A DNA stretch of 64,000 nt from an uncultured Bacteroidales bacterium (GTDB lineage: Bacteria > Bacteroidota > Bacteroidia > Bacteroidales > UBA932), in the NCBI GenBank assembly GCA_905235675.1, contig CAJONC010000003.1:1-64000 (forward strand). Direction: 5' to 3'. Positions 56,133 through 64,000 of this stretch are shown here, in pieces (position 1 is the first letter of the stretch; each line of letters opens with the position of its first letter). Under the pieces are notes generated by a model that made no database searches, was not told the DNA's origin, and saw only the letters and a list, made by a program, of their open reading frames with translations. The position numbers were made by a program, and so were the translations under genes.

Positions 56133-57617
56133 TTATTTGTTTTTATAGTTTTTAACCTTGTTCAGGACAATCTGTTTCTTGTTTTTGGGGGCGCTGTCCT
56201 GCACGATCTTCACCCCTTCGAGCACCAGTCCGTTCACATCGTCGGCGACTATCGCGGGACGGTAGTCCGCATCTTCCACCACAAGGGTGACATTCTTGAA
56301 TCTGATATTGTCGGCATGGCGGATGTAGAAGCCCCATGCGGGCAGTTCCTTCCAGTTGGAGAATTCCGGATAGCTCTTTTCCAGTTCGGGAATGGCCTCC
56401 AGTTCGGCCTTCGACGAGCCGCAGTATGCGTAGTCGGGGTCGGCATTGCCCGGATAGTGGATCTCCACGTTTTCCAGGCTTACGTTCTGTATGCGCAGCT
56501 CGGGTACGCCCTGTATGCCGCTGGGGCAGATGTTGCGCGGAAGGTCTTCCACCGGCCCCTCATACATGTATCCTGCATCGGGCTTGTCGAAAGGTACCTC
56601 GGCGTATACGTTCTTTATGGTGATATTCCGCAGGCAGGGAGCTTCTCCGCCGTTGCGGGTGCCGGTGCGCAGGAAGATGGGATTGCCCGTATGTATGCTG
56701 CGCAGTCCGTCTATCTCGATGTTCTCGATCAAGGCGCCGTCCACGCTTGCGATGGTTATCGCGGAACGGTAGGTGTCATAAATTTCGATGTTGCGGAAGG
56801 TGAAGTTGCGGAAGGTGCCGCGTGTGACCGTGCCGAACTTGATTCCGTTGGCGCTCGAACGCCCCCTGCAGTTCTCCACGAGTATGTTTTCGCTGACTCC
56901 GTAGGGCACGTGGCTCTTGAAGCAGAAAACGTCGTCGGAAGCGTCGAAGTCGCAGTCGCGTATTATTACGTCGGAGCAGTCGACCACGTCGAGTCCGTCG
57001 TTGTTCCAATAGCACTTGGAATCCACTTTCACCCTTTCAATCAGCAGATTGCGGCACTGGTCGTACTGCTGGTTCCAGCTGGCTGGATTGTTGATGCTGA
57101 TATCCTGTACCGTAATGCCGTTGCAGCGGTAGAAATGGATGTTCTCCGGACGGATCTCGCCGCCAACCCTGTCAAGGCGGAGATCGTCTTTCACCAGGCC
57201 TTTGTGTGCATTCTCAACCACATTGTAGCCCACCTGGAAACCCTGGCAGTCGAGGGCGCCCTTTCCGGTTATCGCTATGTTTTCCTGGCCCACTGCAAGC
57301 AGGAGGGCGGTCCACTTGGCATCGGGGTCGCGCTGATAGTCCCAGGGGTTGAGGGATCCGAGAAGGCGGGAGCCTTCTTCAATGTGAAGGTCGACTCCGG
57401 ATTTGAGATAGAGGGTTCCGCAGAGGAAGTCGCCTCCGCCAAGGACAAGTCTTCCTCCCCCGTTTGCGGAGATGAAGTCAATCGCTGCCTGGAGGGAAGC
57501 GGTGTTCAGGGTGATACCGTCAGGCTTAGCCCCGAAGTCCCCCGCGAGATAGTCCTTGGCAGGAGCCTGCCAGGCAATCAGCAGAATGGCTGTAAGTATT
57601 GTCAGAAGTCTTCGCAT
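56133..57617 (-). CDS. Glycoside hydrolase family 28 (tandem paralog)
   Basis: Highly similar to 54633-56126 along the whole length; NNDGLDVVDCSDVIIRDCDFDASDDVFCFKS. Confidence 0.92.
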   Translation of the reverse strand: MRRLLTILTAILLIAWQAPAKDYLAGDFGAKPDGITLNTASLQAAIDFISANGGGRLVLGGGDFLCGTLYLKSGVDLHIEEGSRLLGSLNPWDYQRDPDAKWTALLLAVGQENIAITGKGALDCQGFQVGYNVVENAHKGLVKDDLRLDRVGGEIRPENIHFYRCNGITVQDISINNPASWNQQYDQCRNLLIERVKVDSKCYWNNDGLDVVDCSDVIIRDCDFDASDDVFCFKSHVPYGVSENILVENCRGRSSANGIKFGTVTRGTFRNFTFRNIEIYDTYRSAITIASVDGALIENIEIDGLRSIHTGNPIFLRTGTRNGGEAPCLRNITIKNVYAEVPFDKPDAGYMYEGPVEDLPRNICPSGIQGVPELRIQNVSLENVEIHYPGNADPDYAYCGSSKAELEAIPELEKSYPEFSNWKELPAWGFYIRHADNIRFKNVTLVVEDADYRPAIVADDVNGLVLEGVKIVQDSAPKNKKQIVLNKVKNYKNK

Positions 57618-57620
57618 ATA

Positions 57621-59909
57621 TTATTCAATTACTTTCAAAGATACGCAATTTAGATCAGAATCCGCAGAGGAAGAACCTATCATTATGGTAAAATCTCCCG
57701 GTTCGACCTCCCAGCGCTCCTTCGCTCCCCAGCAGGCGAGCATTTCCGGAGTAATATCGAAACTCATGCGGATGCTTTCTCCTGCTTTCAGGAACACTTT
57801 CCTGAATCCCTTCAGTTCCTTTACGGGGCGGGTTACCGAGCCGTATTCGTCGCGTATGTAAAGCTGGGCGGTTTCCGCACCGTCGGAGGGGCCGTCGTTG
57901 GTAAGGGTGAAGTTCACGGTAACACTTTCATTTGCAGTAATTTCGCTCTTGGAAAGAGTCGGCTCGCCGTAGTTGAAGGAGCTGTAGCTGAGGCCGAAGC
58001 CGAAGGGGTAGAGGGGCCCCTGCTCAGCGAGGGCGAAATGCCTGGAGTACTGAGAATGTTTGTGGTTGTAGACGCACTGGATCTGTCCTGCGTTGCGGGG
58101 AACGGTGACCGGAAGCTTTCCGGAAGGATTCACCTTGCCGCTGACAATCTCCGCCAGGGCCTGCCCTCCGAACATTCCGGGCTCCCAGGCCTCCACGATT
58201 GCATTCACTGAAGGACTTTCTGCAGCCCATTCCAGACCGAGGGCCCGGCCGCTCATCAGGATGAGCACGGTGGGCCGGCCGGAGGCGGCCACCGCTTCCA
58301 GCAGTTCCTGCTGGCGGCCGGGCAGCGCGATGTTGTCGCGGTCGCAGTTCTCGCCGCAGGTGCGTCCGAAAGCGGAATAACGCTGGGAGTTGTCGCCGAG
58401 AACCAGGATGTTGACATCTGCCTGGCGGGCCTTCGCGGCGGCCTGGCGAATTCCGGCATCGTCCACTGCGGTCACGCGTCCGCGGAAGCACATGGTGTCT
58501 ATCCTTGCATAGGGGAATTCGGCCTGAAGGCCTTCGAATACCGTGATTACGTCGTCATCATCCTGCGGCACCACCCAGTCGCCCAGTATGGTCTGGCTGT
58601 CGGCATTCGGCCCGCAGAGGAATATCTTCTTCAGTTCCCTTCCGGGTTTCAGGGGAAGTATGCCGTCGTTTTTAAGCAGCACTATTCCCTCGCGGGCTGC
58701 ATCCAGGGAGGTCTGCAGATGCTCCGCGGGTTTTTCGTAGCTGCGGTCTTCCGGCACAGGAGGAACGGGATTTTCGAACAGCCCGAGTTCGAACTTGAGC
58801 CTGAGTATCTTCCCCGCAGCTTCGTCGATGCGATTTTCGGGGATTCGTCCGCTCCTTACACCGTCCAGCACCGATTCAAAATAATTGTCGCCCTGCATGT
58901 GCATGTCTATTCCGGATTCAACCGAAACCTTGAATGCTTCGTCTTCCGACGGCACCCAGTGGTGCATGCTGTGCAGCCGCTCTATGTCCATCCAGTCGCT
59001 CACCACGAACCCGTCGAAACCGAGTTCGCCGCGCAGCAGGCCTTCTATCAGTTCTTTGTTGCCGTGGCAGGGAATGCCGTTCAGTTCATTGTGGGCCGTC
59101 ATCACGGTCGCAACCTTGCCCTCCTTCACCGCCACCTCGAACGGAGGCAGGTGAATCTCGCGCATCTTGCGCTCGCTCATGTCCATGGGCGAGGCGTTCA
59201 GTCCGCCGAAAGGTTCTCCTCCGCCTATCAGGTGCTTGGCGCAGGCCGCCACCTTACCTTCGGAGAAGTTGCGGTTGCGGCCCTGGAGCCCCCAGATTGA
59301 ATATTTTCCCATCTGCGATACCAGATAAGGGTCTTCGCCGAAGGTCTCGCCCATACGGCCCCAGCGGGCGTCGCGGGCCACGTCAAGATTGGGTGCGAAG
59401 GTCCAGTAAAGCCCGGTGTGGCGCATCTCCGTTGCAGTCTGCGAGCCGATTGTCTCCATTATTTCGGGATGGAAGCTGGAGGCGAGGTTGATGGGGGAGG
59501 GGTATACCGTGCAGCCTTTGCGAAGTCCGTTGCCGTGAATTGCGTCTATGCCGAGCAGCAGGGGAATGCCGAGGCGCGATTCCTGCGCCATTTCCTGCAG
59601 GGCGTGCGCTTCCTCGCCGGTGAGTACGTGCAGGAAGGCGCCCACGCGGCCGTGGCGTACCTTATCGGCCATGTTGGGATCGCCGAGGTTGTCGTCGGAT
59701 GCATCTATGTTCTTGTAAGGCGAACCCTGGTCGGGCGGCACATAGCACGGGCCTACGTACTGGCACATCTGGCCAATCTTCTCTTCCAGAGTCATCTCCT
59801 TGAGAATCAGTCTGGTGCGCTTCTCGGGCGAGAGCGATGCGTCCCTCCAGTCGCCACGCGAACACGAGGCGGCAAGAAGCACGGCGGCAATCAACAGGTA
59901 TTTTTTCAT
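57621..59909 (-). CDS. Glycoside hydrolase family 3 (beta-glycosidase)
   Basis: Lipobox AASCSRG; EEKIGQMCQ; FAPNLDVARDARWGRMGETFGEDPYL; FVVSDWMD nucleophile; LPVTVPRNAGQIQ; PLYPFGFGLSYSSF. Confidence 0.96.
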   Translation of the reverse strand: MKKYLLIAAVLLAASCSRGDWRDASLSPEKRTRLILKEMTLEEKIGQMCQYVGPCYVPPDQGSPYKNIDASDDNLGDPNMADKVRHGRVGAFLHVLTGEEAHALQEMAQESRLGIPLLLGIDAIHGNGLRKGCTVYPSPINLASSFHPEIMETIGSQTATEMRHTGLYWTFAPNLDVARDARWGRMGETFGEDPYLVSQMGKYSIWGLQGRNRNFSEGKVAACAKHLIGGGEPFGGLNASPMDMSERKMREIHLPPFEVAVKEGKVATVMTAHNELNGIPCHGNKELIEGLLRGELGFDGFVVSDWMDIERLHSMHHWVPSEDEAFKVSVESGIDMHMQGDNYFESVLDGVRSGRIPENRIDEAAGKILRLKFELGLFENPVPPVPEDRSYEKPAEHLQTSLDAAREGIVLLKNDGILPLKPGRELKKIFLCGPNADSQTILGDWVVPQDDDDVITVFEGLQAEFPYARIDTMCFRGRVTAVDDAGIRQAAAKARQADVNILVLGDNSQRYSAFGRTCGENCDRDNIALPGRQQELLEAVAASGRPTVLILMSGRALGLEWAAESPSVNAIVEAWEPGMFGGQALAEIVSGKVNPSGKLPVTVPRNAGQIQCVYNHKHSQYSRHFALAEQGPLYPFGFGLSYSSFNYGEPTLSKSEITANESVTVNFTLTNDGPSDGAETAQLYIRDEYGSVTRPVKELKGFRKVFLKAGESIRMSFDITPEMLACWGAKERWEVEPGDFTIMIGSSSADSDLNCVSLKVIE

Positions 59910-62314
59910 TACAGGTTAATGCTTATTTCAGTGTTTTTGTCGATGGGACAGGAGCCGGCATTTACCGTGAGAGTCTCATCCGCCCAGGTCCAGTCCTTTA
60001 CCTTGCTGCCGTTCACCAGCACCTTCCTGGGCTTGGATGTGCAGCGTACCTCGAAACTGTAATTCCTGGCCGCGGGCATCCCTTCGTAACTTCCCTGCAC
60101 GGCATTCGCCACTATCTTTACATTCTTCCCGTTCTCGCTGCATTCGAAGAGGGTGGAACTCACTGCGCCGTTTTCATAGGCGTAGCTCCCGCCGTCGTCC
60201 TCATACATGGTAAAACTGCTTTCGCCGTGAGGATAGACCTTGATTATAAAGTCTTTCTGGGGCTCGGTTCCTATGAATTCCACATAGGGTGCGGTGGGCA
60301 CTATTGCTCCGTTGCGCACGAAGAACTGCCCTGCGCGGTTGTAGGGAATCTCGCGGGAAACCGTCTCTCCCGAGCTTTGCACAAGTTCTCCCGTCCAGAC
60401 GTTTATCCACTCTCCGGCGGGGAGGTAAATGTCGTTGCTGAAGGCGCTTACGGCGTAATTCTTTCCGAACATGTACTGGAACACCATGTCGTCGCAGTTG
60501 CGGTCGTCGGGGAATTCGAGAGGCATGGAGCGCACCATGGGCATTCCTGTAAGCATTCCTTCGAGTGCATTTGAATAAATATAGGGTATGAAGGAATAAC
60601 GCAGCTTGATATAGAATTCATACATTTCCTTTTCCACACCGCTGTAATAGAAAGGCTGCATCATGCTGAACCAGCTGTTCACCTGCAGCCAGGGGAGGAA
60701 TACTCCGAAGTGCAGGCCCTGCATCTCCTGCTCGCGCGGGACGCTCATGACGTCGCAGCTGAGGTTCATGAAACCGGAGTTCCCGAGGTTGTGCTGGTCG
60801 AAGAGGGCCACGATTCCGCCGCCGTTGTCGCCGCTGTTGGCCGCGGTCCAGTGCTGGCTGCCTGCCCATCCTCCGCAGTAGTGGTGCCAGCTGCGCTTTC
60901 CGGTGTGAGAGCGTGTCATCGAAGAAATCTGCTTGGGGAGGAGGACCTGGTTGAGATTGTGCATCTCTTTGTCGGTGAAGCCGTTGTGATAGGTCCAATT
61001 GGCGTGCTCGTCAATCGTGCGCGCGGGGTCGAGCTTGAATCCCTCCACGCCCATGTCCATGAAGGTGGTGAGATGGTCGGGCCAGTGCTCGAGGCCGGAT
61101 ACCGGACGGCCTTCGCGCTCCGCGATGATGTCCTCTTCGATGATGCTGTGGTCGTATTCCTCGCAGAGCCAGAGCCCGAGATGTATGCCCATGCTGTTCA
61201 GTTTGCCGACGAACAGGCGGGGATAGTACTGTTTGGGATAGTCATTCTGCTTCCAGTAAGGCTCGGGCGAGAATCTGTCATAGTTCCATTTCTTTGCGGT
61301 GGAGAAGTCGTAGCGCTTTTCCATCCACTGGGGCTCCAGCCAGAATATGTCCACGGGGACGCCCATCTGGCGGAAATTGGCCGCGTCGCTGAGTATAGCC
61401 CACTGGTCTTCGCGCATGTTGGGCCCGAAGGCGAAACCGTACGCCCATCTCGGGAGCACGTAATTGCGGCCGGTGATGGAGGTGTAGAGCTCCAGCACGT
61501 CGGGCATGCTTTCTCCCACCATAATATAGAAGTCAGCCTCGTCCGCGGTATTGTAGATATTGAAATAAGGCTCTTCGGTGCATCCTACATCGAAGTAGTT
61601 TTTGATCGTCGTATTGTTGAAAATCCCCCATCCGCGGGAGCTCATCATGAAGGGCATGGGAATCTCGGTGTGCTGGTAGGTCGTCCACATCCTGAGCAGC
61701 TCGCCCCTGTGCTGTATGTGCTCGCGGCTGGTGCTGCCTCCGCCGTAGAAACGTTCTCCGTCGGCCATGGTGACGGCGATTATGCTGGATTTGGCGGGAT
61801 CTCCGCTCTCCACCTTGTCGCGTTTGTTCCTGCCCCCGTTGTCGTCGCCTATTATGCCGTCGTTTTTAGCAACGTGCATGTCGCCGAATTTGTCGTTGAT
61901 GACTTCGGCGAGCTTGTAAACTTCCCTGCTGCCGGCCTTGCGGAAGGCGATTTCACTTACGATAACGTTCCCGTCGGCATCCAGCACCTGTATGTTTCCG
62001 TCGGCCTTTGCTATCGAAATAGATCCTGAGGGGCTGCTCACCACGAAGCAGTCGTTAAGTCCTGCGGGCTGTCCCTCTTCAAGCCTGAAGCTGCTTTCCA
62101 CCGGCTCCCAGTCGGTCTTCACTATTCCGTAGCGGTTCATCAGCGCCTCGGAGAATTCCAGCCGTGGCGAAACATTGACATGGAATATCCGCCCGGAGCA
62201 GACTTCCACCTGCATGTTCAAGCCATTGTCAGTCTTTAGTTTATATGTTGGATTTGCAAACAGTGCAGAGCCCGTGAAAAGGCAGATAGCGCTAAGAAGA
62301 AGGATTTTTTTCAT
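59909..62314 (-). CDS. Glycoside hydrolase family 31
   Basis: YVLPRWAYGFAFGPNMREDQ; GVPVDIFWLEPQWM; GVEGFKLDPARTID; FWDSMNL-equivalent region and C-terminal DUF5110-like; start chosen at MKKILLLSA. Confidence 0.9.
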   Translation of the reverse strand: MKKILLLSAICLFTGSALFANPTYKLKTDNGLNMQVEVCSGRIFHVNVSPRLEFSEALMNRYGIVKTDWEPVESSFRLEEGQPAGLNDCFVVSSPSGSISIAKADGNIQVLDADGNVIVSEIAFRKAGSREVYKLAEVINDKFGDMHVAKNDGIIGDDNGGRNKRDKVESGDPAKSSIIAVTMADGERFYGGGSTSREHIQHRGELLRMWTTYQHTEIPMPFMMSSRGWGIFNNTTIKNYFDVGCTEEPYFNIYNTADEADFYIMVGESMPDVLELYTSITGRNYVLPRWAYGFAFGPNMREDQWAILSDAANFRQMGVPVDIFWLEPQWMEKRYDFSTAKKWNYDRFSPEPYWKQNDYPKQYYPRLFVGKLNSMGIHLGLWLCEEYDHSIIEEDIIAEREGRPVSGLEHWPDHLTTFMDMGVEGFKLDPARTIDEHANWTYHNGFTDKEMHNLNQVLLPKQISSMTRSHTGKRSWHHYCGGWAGSQHWTAANSGDNGGGIVALFDQHNLGNSGFMNLSCDVMSVPREQEMQGLHFGVFLPWLQVNSWFSMMQPFYYSGVEKEMYEFYIKLRYSFIPYIYSNALEGMLTGMPMVRSMPLEFPDDRNCDDMVFQYMFGKNYAVSAFSNDIYLPAGEWINVWTGELVQSSGETVSREIPYNRAGQFFVRNGAIVPTAPYVEFIGTEPQKDFIIKVYPHGESSFTMYEDDGGSYAYENGAVSSTLFECSENGKNVKIVANAVQGSYEGMPAARNYSFEVRCTSKPRKVLVNGSKVKDWTWADETLTVNAGSCPIDKNTEISINL

Positions 62315-62334
62315 ATTCTCGTTATTGTCGTTTA

Positions 62335-62342
62335 CAAATTTA
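62335..62342 (-). promoter_or_regulatory. -7 box TAAATTTG for the GH31-GH3-GH28-GH28-rhamnosidase operon
   Basis: CAAATTTA on + strand, 20 nt upstream of the GH31 start. Confidence 0.45.
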
Positions 62343-62362
62343 ATCAAATAATTCGTTTTTCT

Positions 62363-62396
62363 TAAAAAAAGAAGCCGGCCCCGTGGGGTCGGCTTC
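62363..62396 (-). terminator. Intrinsic terminator after Ig-like protein gene
   Basis: Minus strand GAAGCCGaCCCC-ACG-GGGcCGGCTTC-TTTTTTT. Confidence 0.85.
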
Positions 62397-62414
62397 GATT
62401 ATAAGAAGAAACAA

Positions 62415-63863
62415 TTACTTTCTCGTGATAGTGAATCCGCCGGTGTTCATCGCCTTGCCGGGATTAGCCTGGTAGATTACGTTGTAAGTACCGTTGATAT
62501 CAGCAGCTGCGGGTTTGGCATTCTTGCAAATCGCACAGGTAATACCGATAATCGTGCTGCCGTTGCTTCCATCCTTGCCAACCATGAACTGTTTGTTGGG
62601 ATAGTTGTAATTCAGGGTTTTGAAATCTTCGCTTACGGTAAACCAGAGCCACTGATAATTCTGTTCATCGCTGATGGGCACAGGGACGAATAACCAAGGA
62701 GATGTCATTGCCGTTGCTGACCATACACTGCCGCCTTCAGGGATGAAGCATACATAAGGATAGGTTTCATTCCCGTTTTTAACGGGCTGTGCGTTGCGTT
62801 CATCGAGGAATGCGCCGAAACGTACGGTCTTTTCATCGTAGTCAATGTCAAATACACCGTCCAGGACTGCATCAAGATAGAGACCGACGATACCGACATT
62901 GTTTGTATAGGACTTCTTGTCCACGACATCATAAATAGCGGTCTTGCCATCCAGAGGATCACCAAAAGTGATTTCAATTGTAACATCCGCAGCAGTAGTG
63001 GTTACAGTCGTGTTGTTCGAGAACCTTTGGGTACGGAAGCTATATTTGCCCTTGAAATCTGCCGGGGTAATCTGCGTCACAGTTATCTTGGAATCACCGG
63101 TGGTCAAAGTTGCGGTGCGAGGTTTGCCTGTGGTATTGGCAGTCCAGGCGACAGTCTTCTCTGTTGCATCATAAGTCAAGAAGTCGGAAGTAACATTTAC
63201 AGAACCACCAAGGATAGCACGTTTGCCAGCCTCGTCGTTCTTCCAGATATCCAAAGTCTCAGGCTTGTCAGGAACACGGTACTTGACAGAAACTGCGCAA
63301 GTCGCAGTCTTGCCGCCATCTTTAGTTGTAACAGTAATGGTAGCGTTTCCGGGAACAATTGCAGTCACCTTGCCATCATTGTCAACGGTTGCAATACTCT
63401 CATCGCTGCTCTTCCATTCCACATCCTTCACAGTTGCATTGTCAGGAGCAACAGTTGCTATGAGAGTTTCGCTGTCTTCTTCGACGATCTCCAATGTGGT
63501 TTTGTTAAGAGTCACACCGGTAACGGGAATAGCAGCAACAGTAAGGGTAGCCGTTCCAGAGATCTTTCCATCGGAAGTTTCCGCCGTAATCGTCACACTA
63601 CCGGGTTTTTTGGTAGCAAAACGTCCATAATTGTCAATTGTGGCAACATCAGTATCAGAAGAACTCCACTTTAGGAACTTACTGGTTGAATTGGCAGGAG
63701 TGATAGTTGCGGAAAACTCTCCGGTATCACCATCAAAGACAGTCTGTGACGAGGGTGTAATTGTCACGCTCTCCACAGCAATAACAGATATCTCCTTATT
63801 GCAGGAAGATATTCCAATTGCCAAAAAGGCAAAGAGTACGGAAAGAATAAATAATTTCTTCAT
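62415..63863 (-). CDS. Lipoprotein with tandem bacterial Ig-like (BIG2) domains
   Basis: Lipobox ISSCNK; VTITPSSQTVFDGDTGEFSATITPANSTSKFLKWSSSDTDVATIDNYGRFATKKPGSVTITAET repeated. Confidence 0.88.
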   Translation of the reverse strand: MKKLFILSVLFAFLAIGISSCNKEISVIAVESVTITPSSQTVFDGDTGEFSATITPANSTSKFLKWSSSDTDVATIDNYGRFATKKPGSVTITAETSDGKISGTATLTVAAIPVTGVTLNKTTLEIVEEDSETLIATVAPDNATVKDVEWKSSDESIATVDNDGKVTAIVPGNATITVTTKDGGKTATCAVSVKYRVPDKPETLDIWKNDEAGKRAILGGSVNVTSDFLTYDATEKTVAWTANTTGKPRTATLTTGDSKITVTQITPADFKGKYSFRTQRFSNNTTVTTTAADVTIEITFGDPLDGKTAIYDVVDKKSYTNNVGIVGLYLDAVLDGVFDIDYDEKTVRFGAFLDERNAQPVKNGNETYPYVCFIPEGGSVWSATAMTSPWLFVPVPISDEQNYQWLWFTVSEDFKTLNYNYPNKQFMVGKDGSNGSTIIGITCAICKNAKPAAADINGTYNVIYQANPGKAMNTGGFTITRK

Positions 63864-63877
63864 ATTCAATACTTTAC

Positions 63878-64000
63878 TTATTTCCAGTTCGAATTGTTCT
63901 GGGTTTCTTCCTCGATGATGTCGCAAGTCATATCGCTGGCTGCGATTTTGACATTGGCAGCAAGGTGGACATTCGAACCAGTGCGGTCGACATCGATACC
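63878..64000 (-). CDS. C-terminal end of an unidentified protein, truncated by window edge
   Basis: Minus-strand open frame GIDVDRTGSNVHLAANVKIAASDMTCDIIEEETQNNSNWK*. Confidence 0.5.
   Translation of the reverse strand, partial: GIDVDRTGSNVHLAANVKIAASDMTCDIIEEETQNNSNWK

Noticed and set aside
54819-57653. 944-aa + strand ORF antisense to two GH28 genes as a real gene
   Set aside because: Its internal repetition mirrors the GH28 duplication; no signal peptide or recognisable motif.
60710-62029. 439-aa + ORF antisense to GH31
   Set aside because: Shadow ORF with no recognisable motif.

Overview
Bacteroidales-type chromosomal segment (inferred from SusC/SusD, S46 peptidase, fimbrillin/FISUMP lipoproteins and TAnnTTTG promoter-like boxes). 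Left part (0-28.9 kb): a split HipA (HipS/HipT-like) toxin-antitoxin module cut by the window edge, a decayed ATP-binding-protein fragment, an S46 dipeptidyl-peptidase, a minus-strand four-gene TonB receptor / DUF4876 / DUF6850 / fimbrillin-FISUMP operon, a repeat-rich intergenic region with six 53-bp tandem hairpin repeats next to tRNA-Arg(ACG), then housekeeping genes: rplS, dnaJ, grpE, histidine-type phosphatase, rbsK, a purine operon (guaB-guaA-permease-apt-DUF5020-NCS2 permease, the last with an apparent frameshift), htpG, a HAD hydrolase, an acyl-CoA synthetase and lysA. Right part (28.9-64 kb): a dense carbohydrate/phosphodiester utilization region. It holds an ADP-ribosylglycohydrolase-like/GH106-like pair. 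Next is a lower-GC-looking cluster of EEP phosphoesterase, GH78, NAGPA-type phosphodiester glycosidase, beta-helix/PKD/GDPD chimera, DUF6377 regulator, SusC, SusD, DUF1735 lipoprotein and GH97. Last is a pectin-type operon (GH31, GH3, two GH28, mini GH28-like, rhamnosidase-like) and Ig-like/surface proteins. The best candidate for something new is the 33.4-51.7 kb cluster, which pairs alpha-L-rhamnosidase with three different surface phosphodiester-cleaving families around a SusCD pair. It is hypothesised to target a phosphodiester-decorated rhamnose glycan such as streptococcal-type rhamnose cell-wall polysaccharide. Family calls come from reading the translated motifs; no searches were run.
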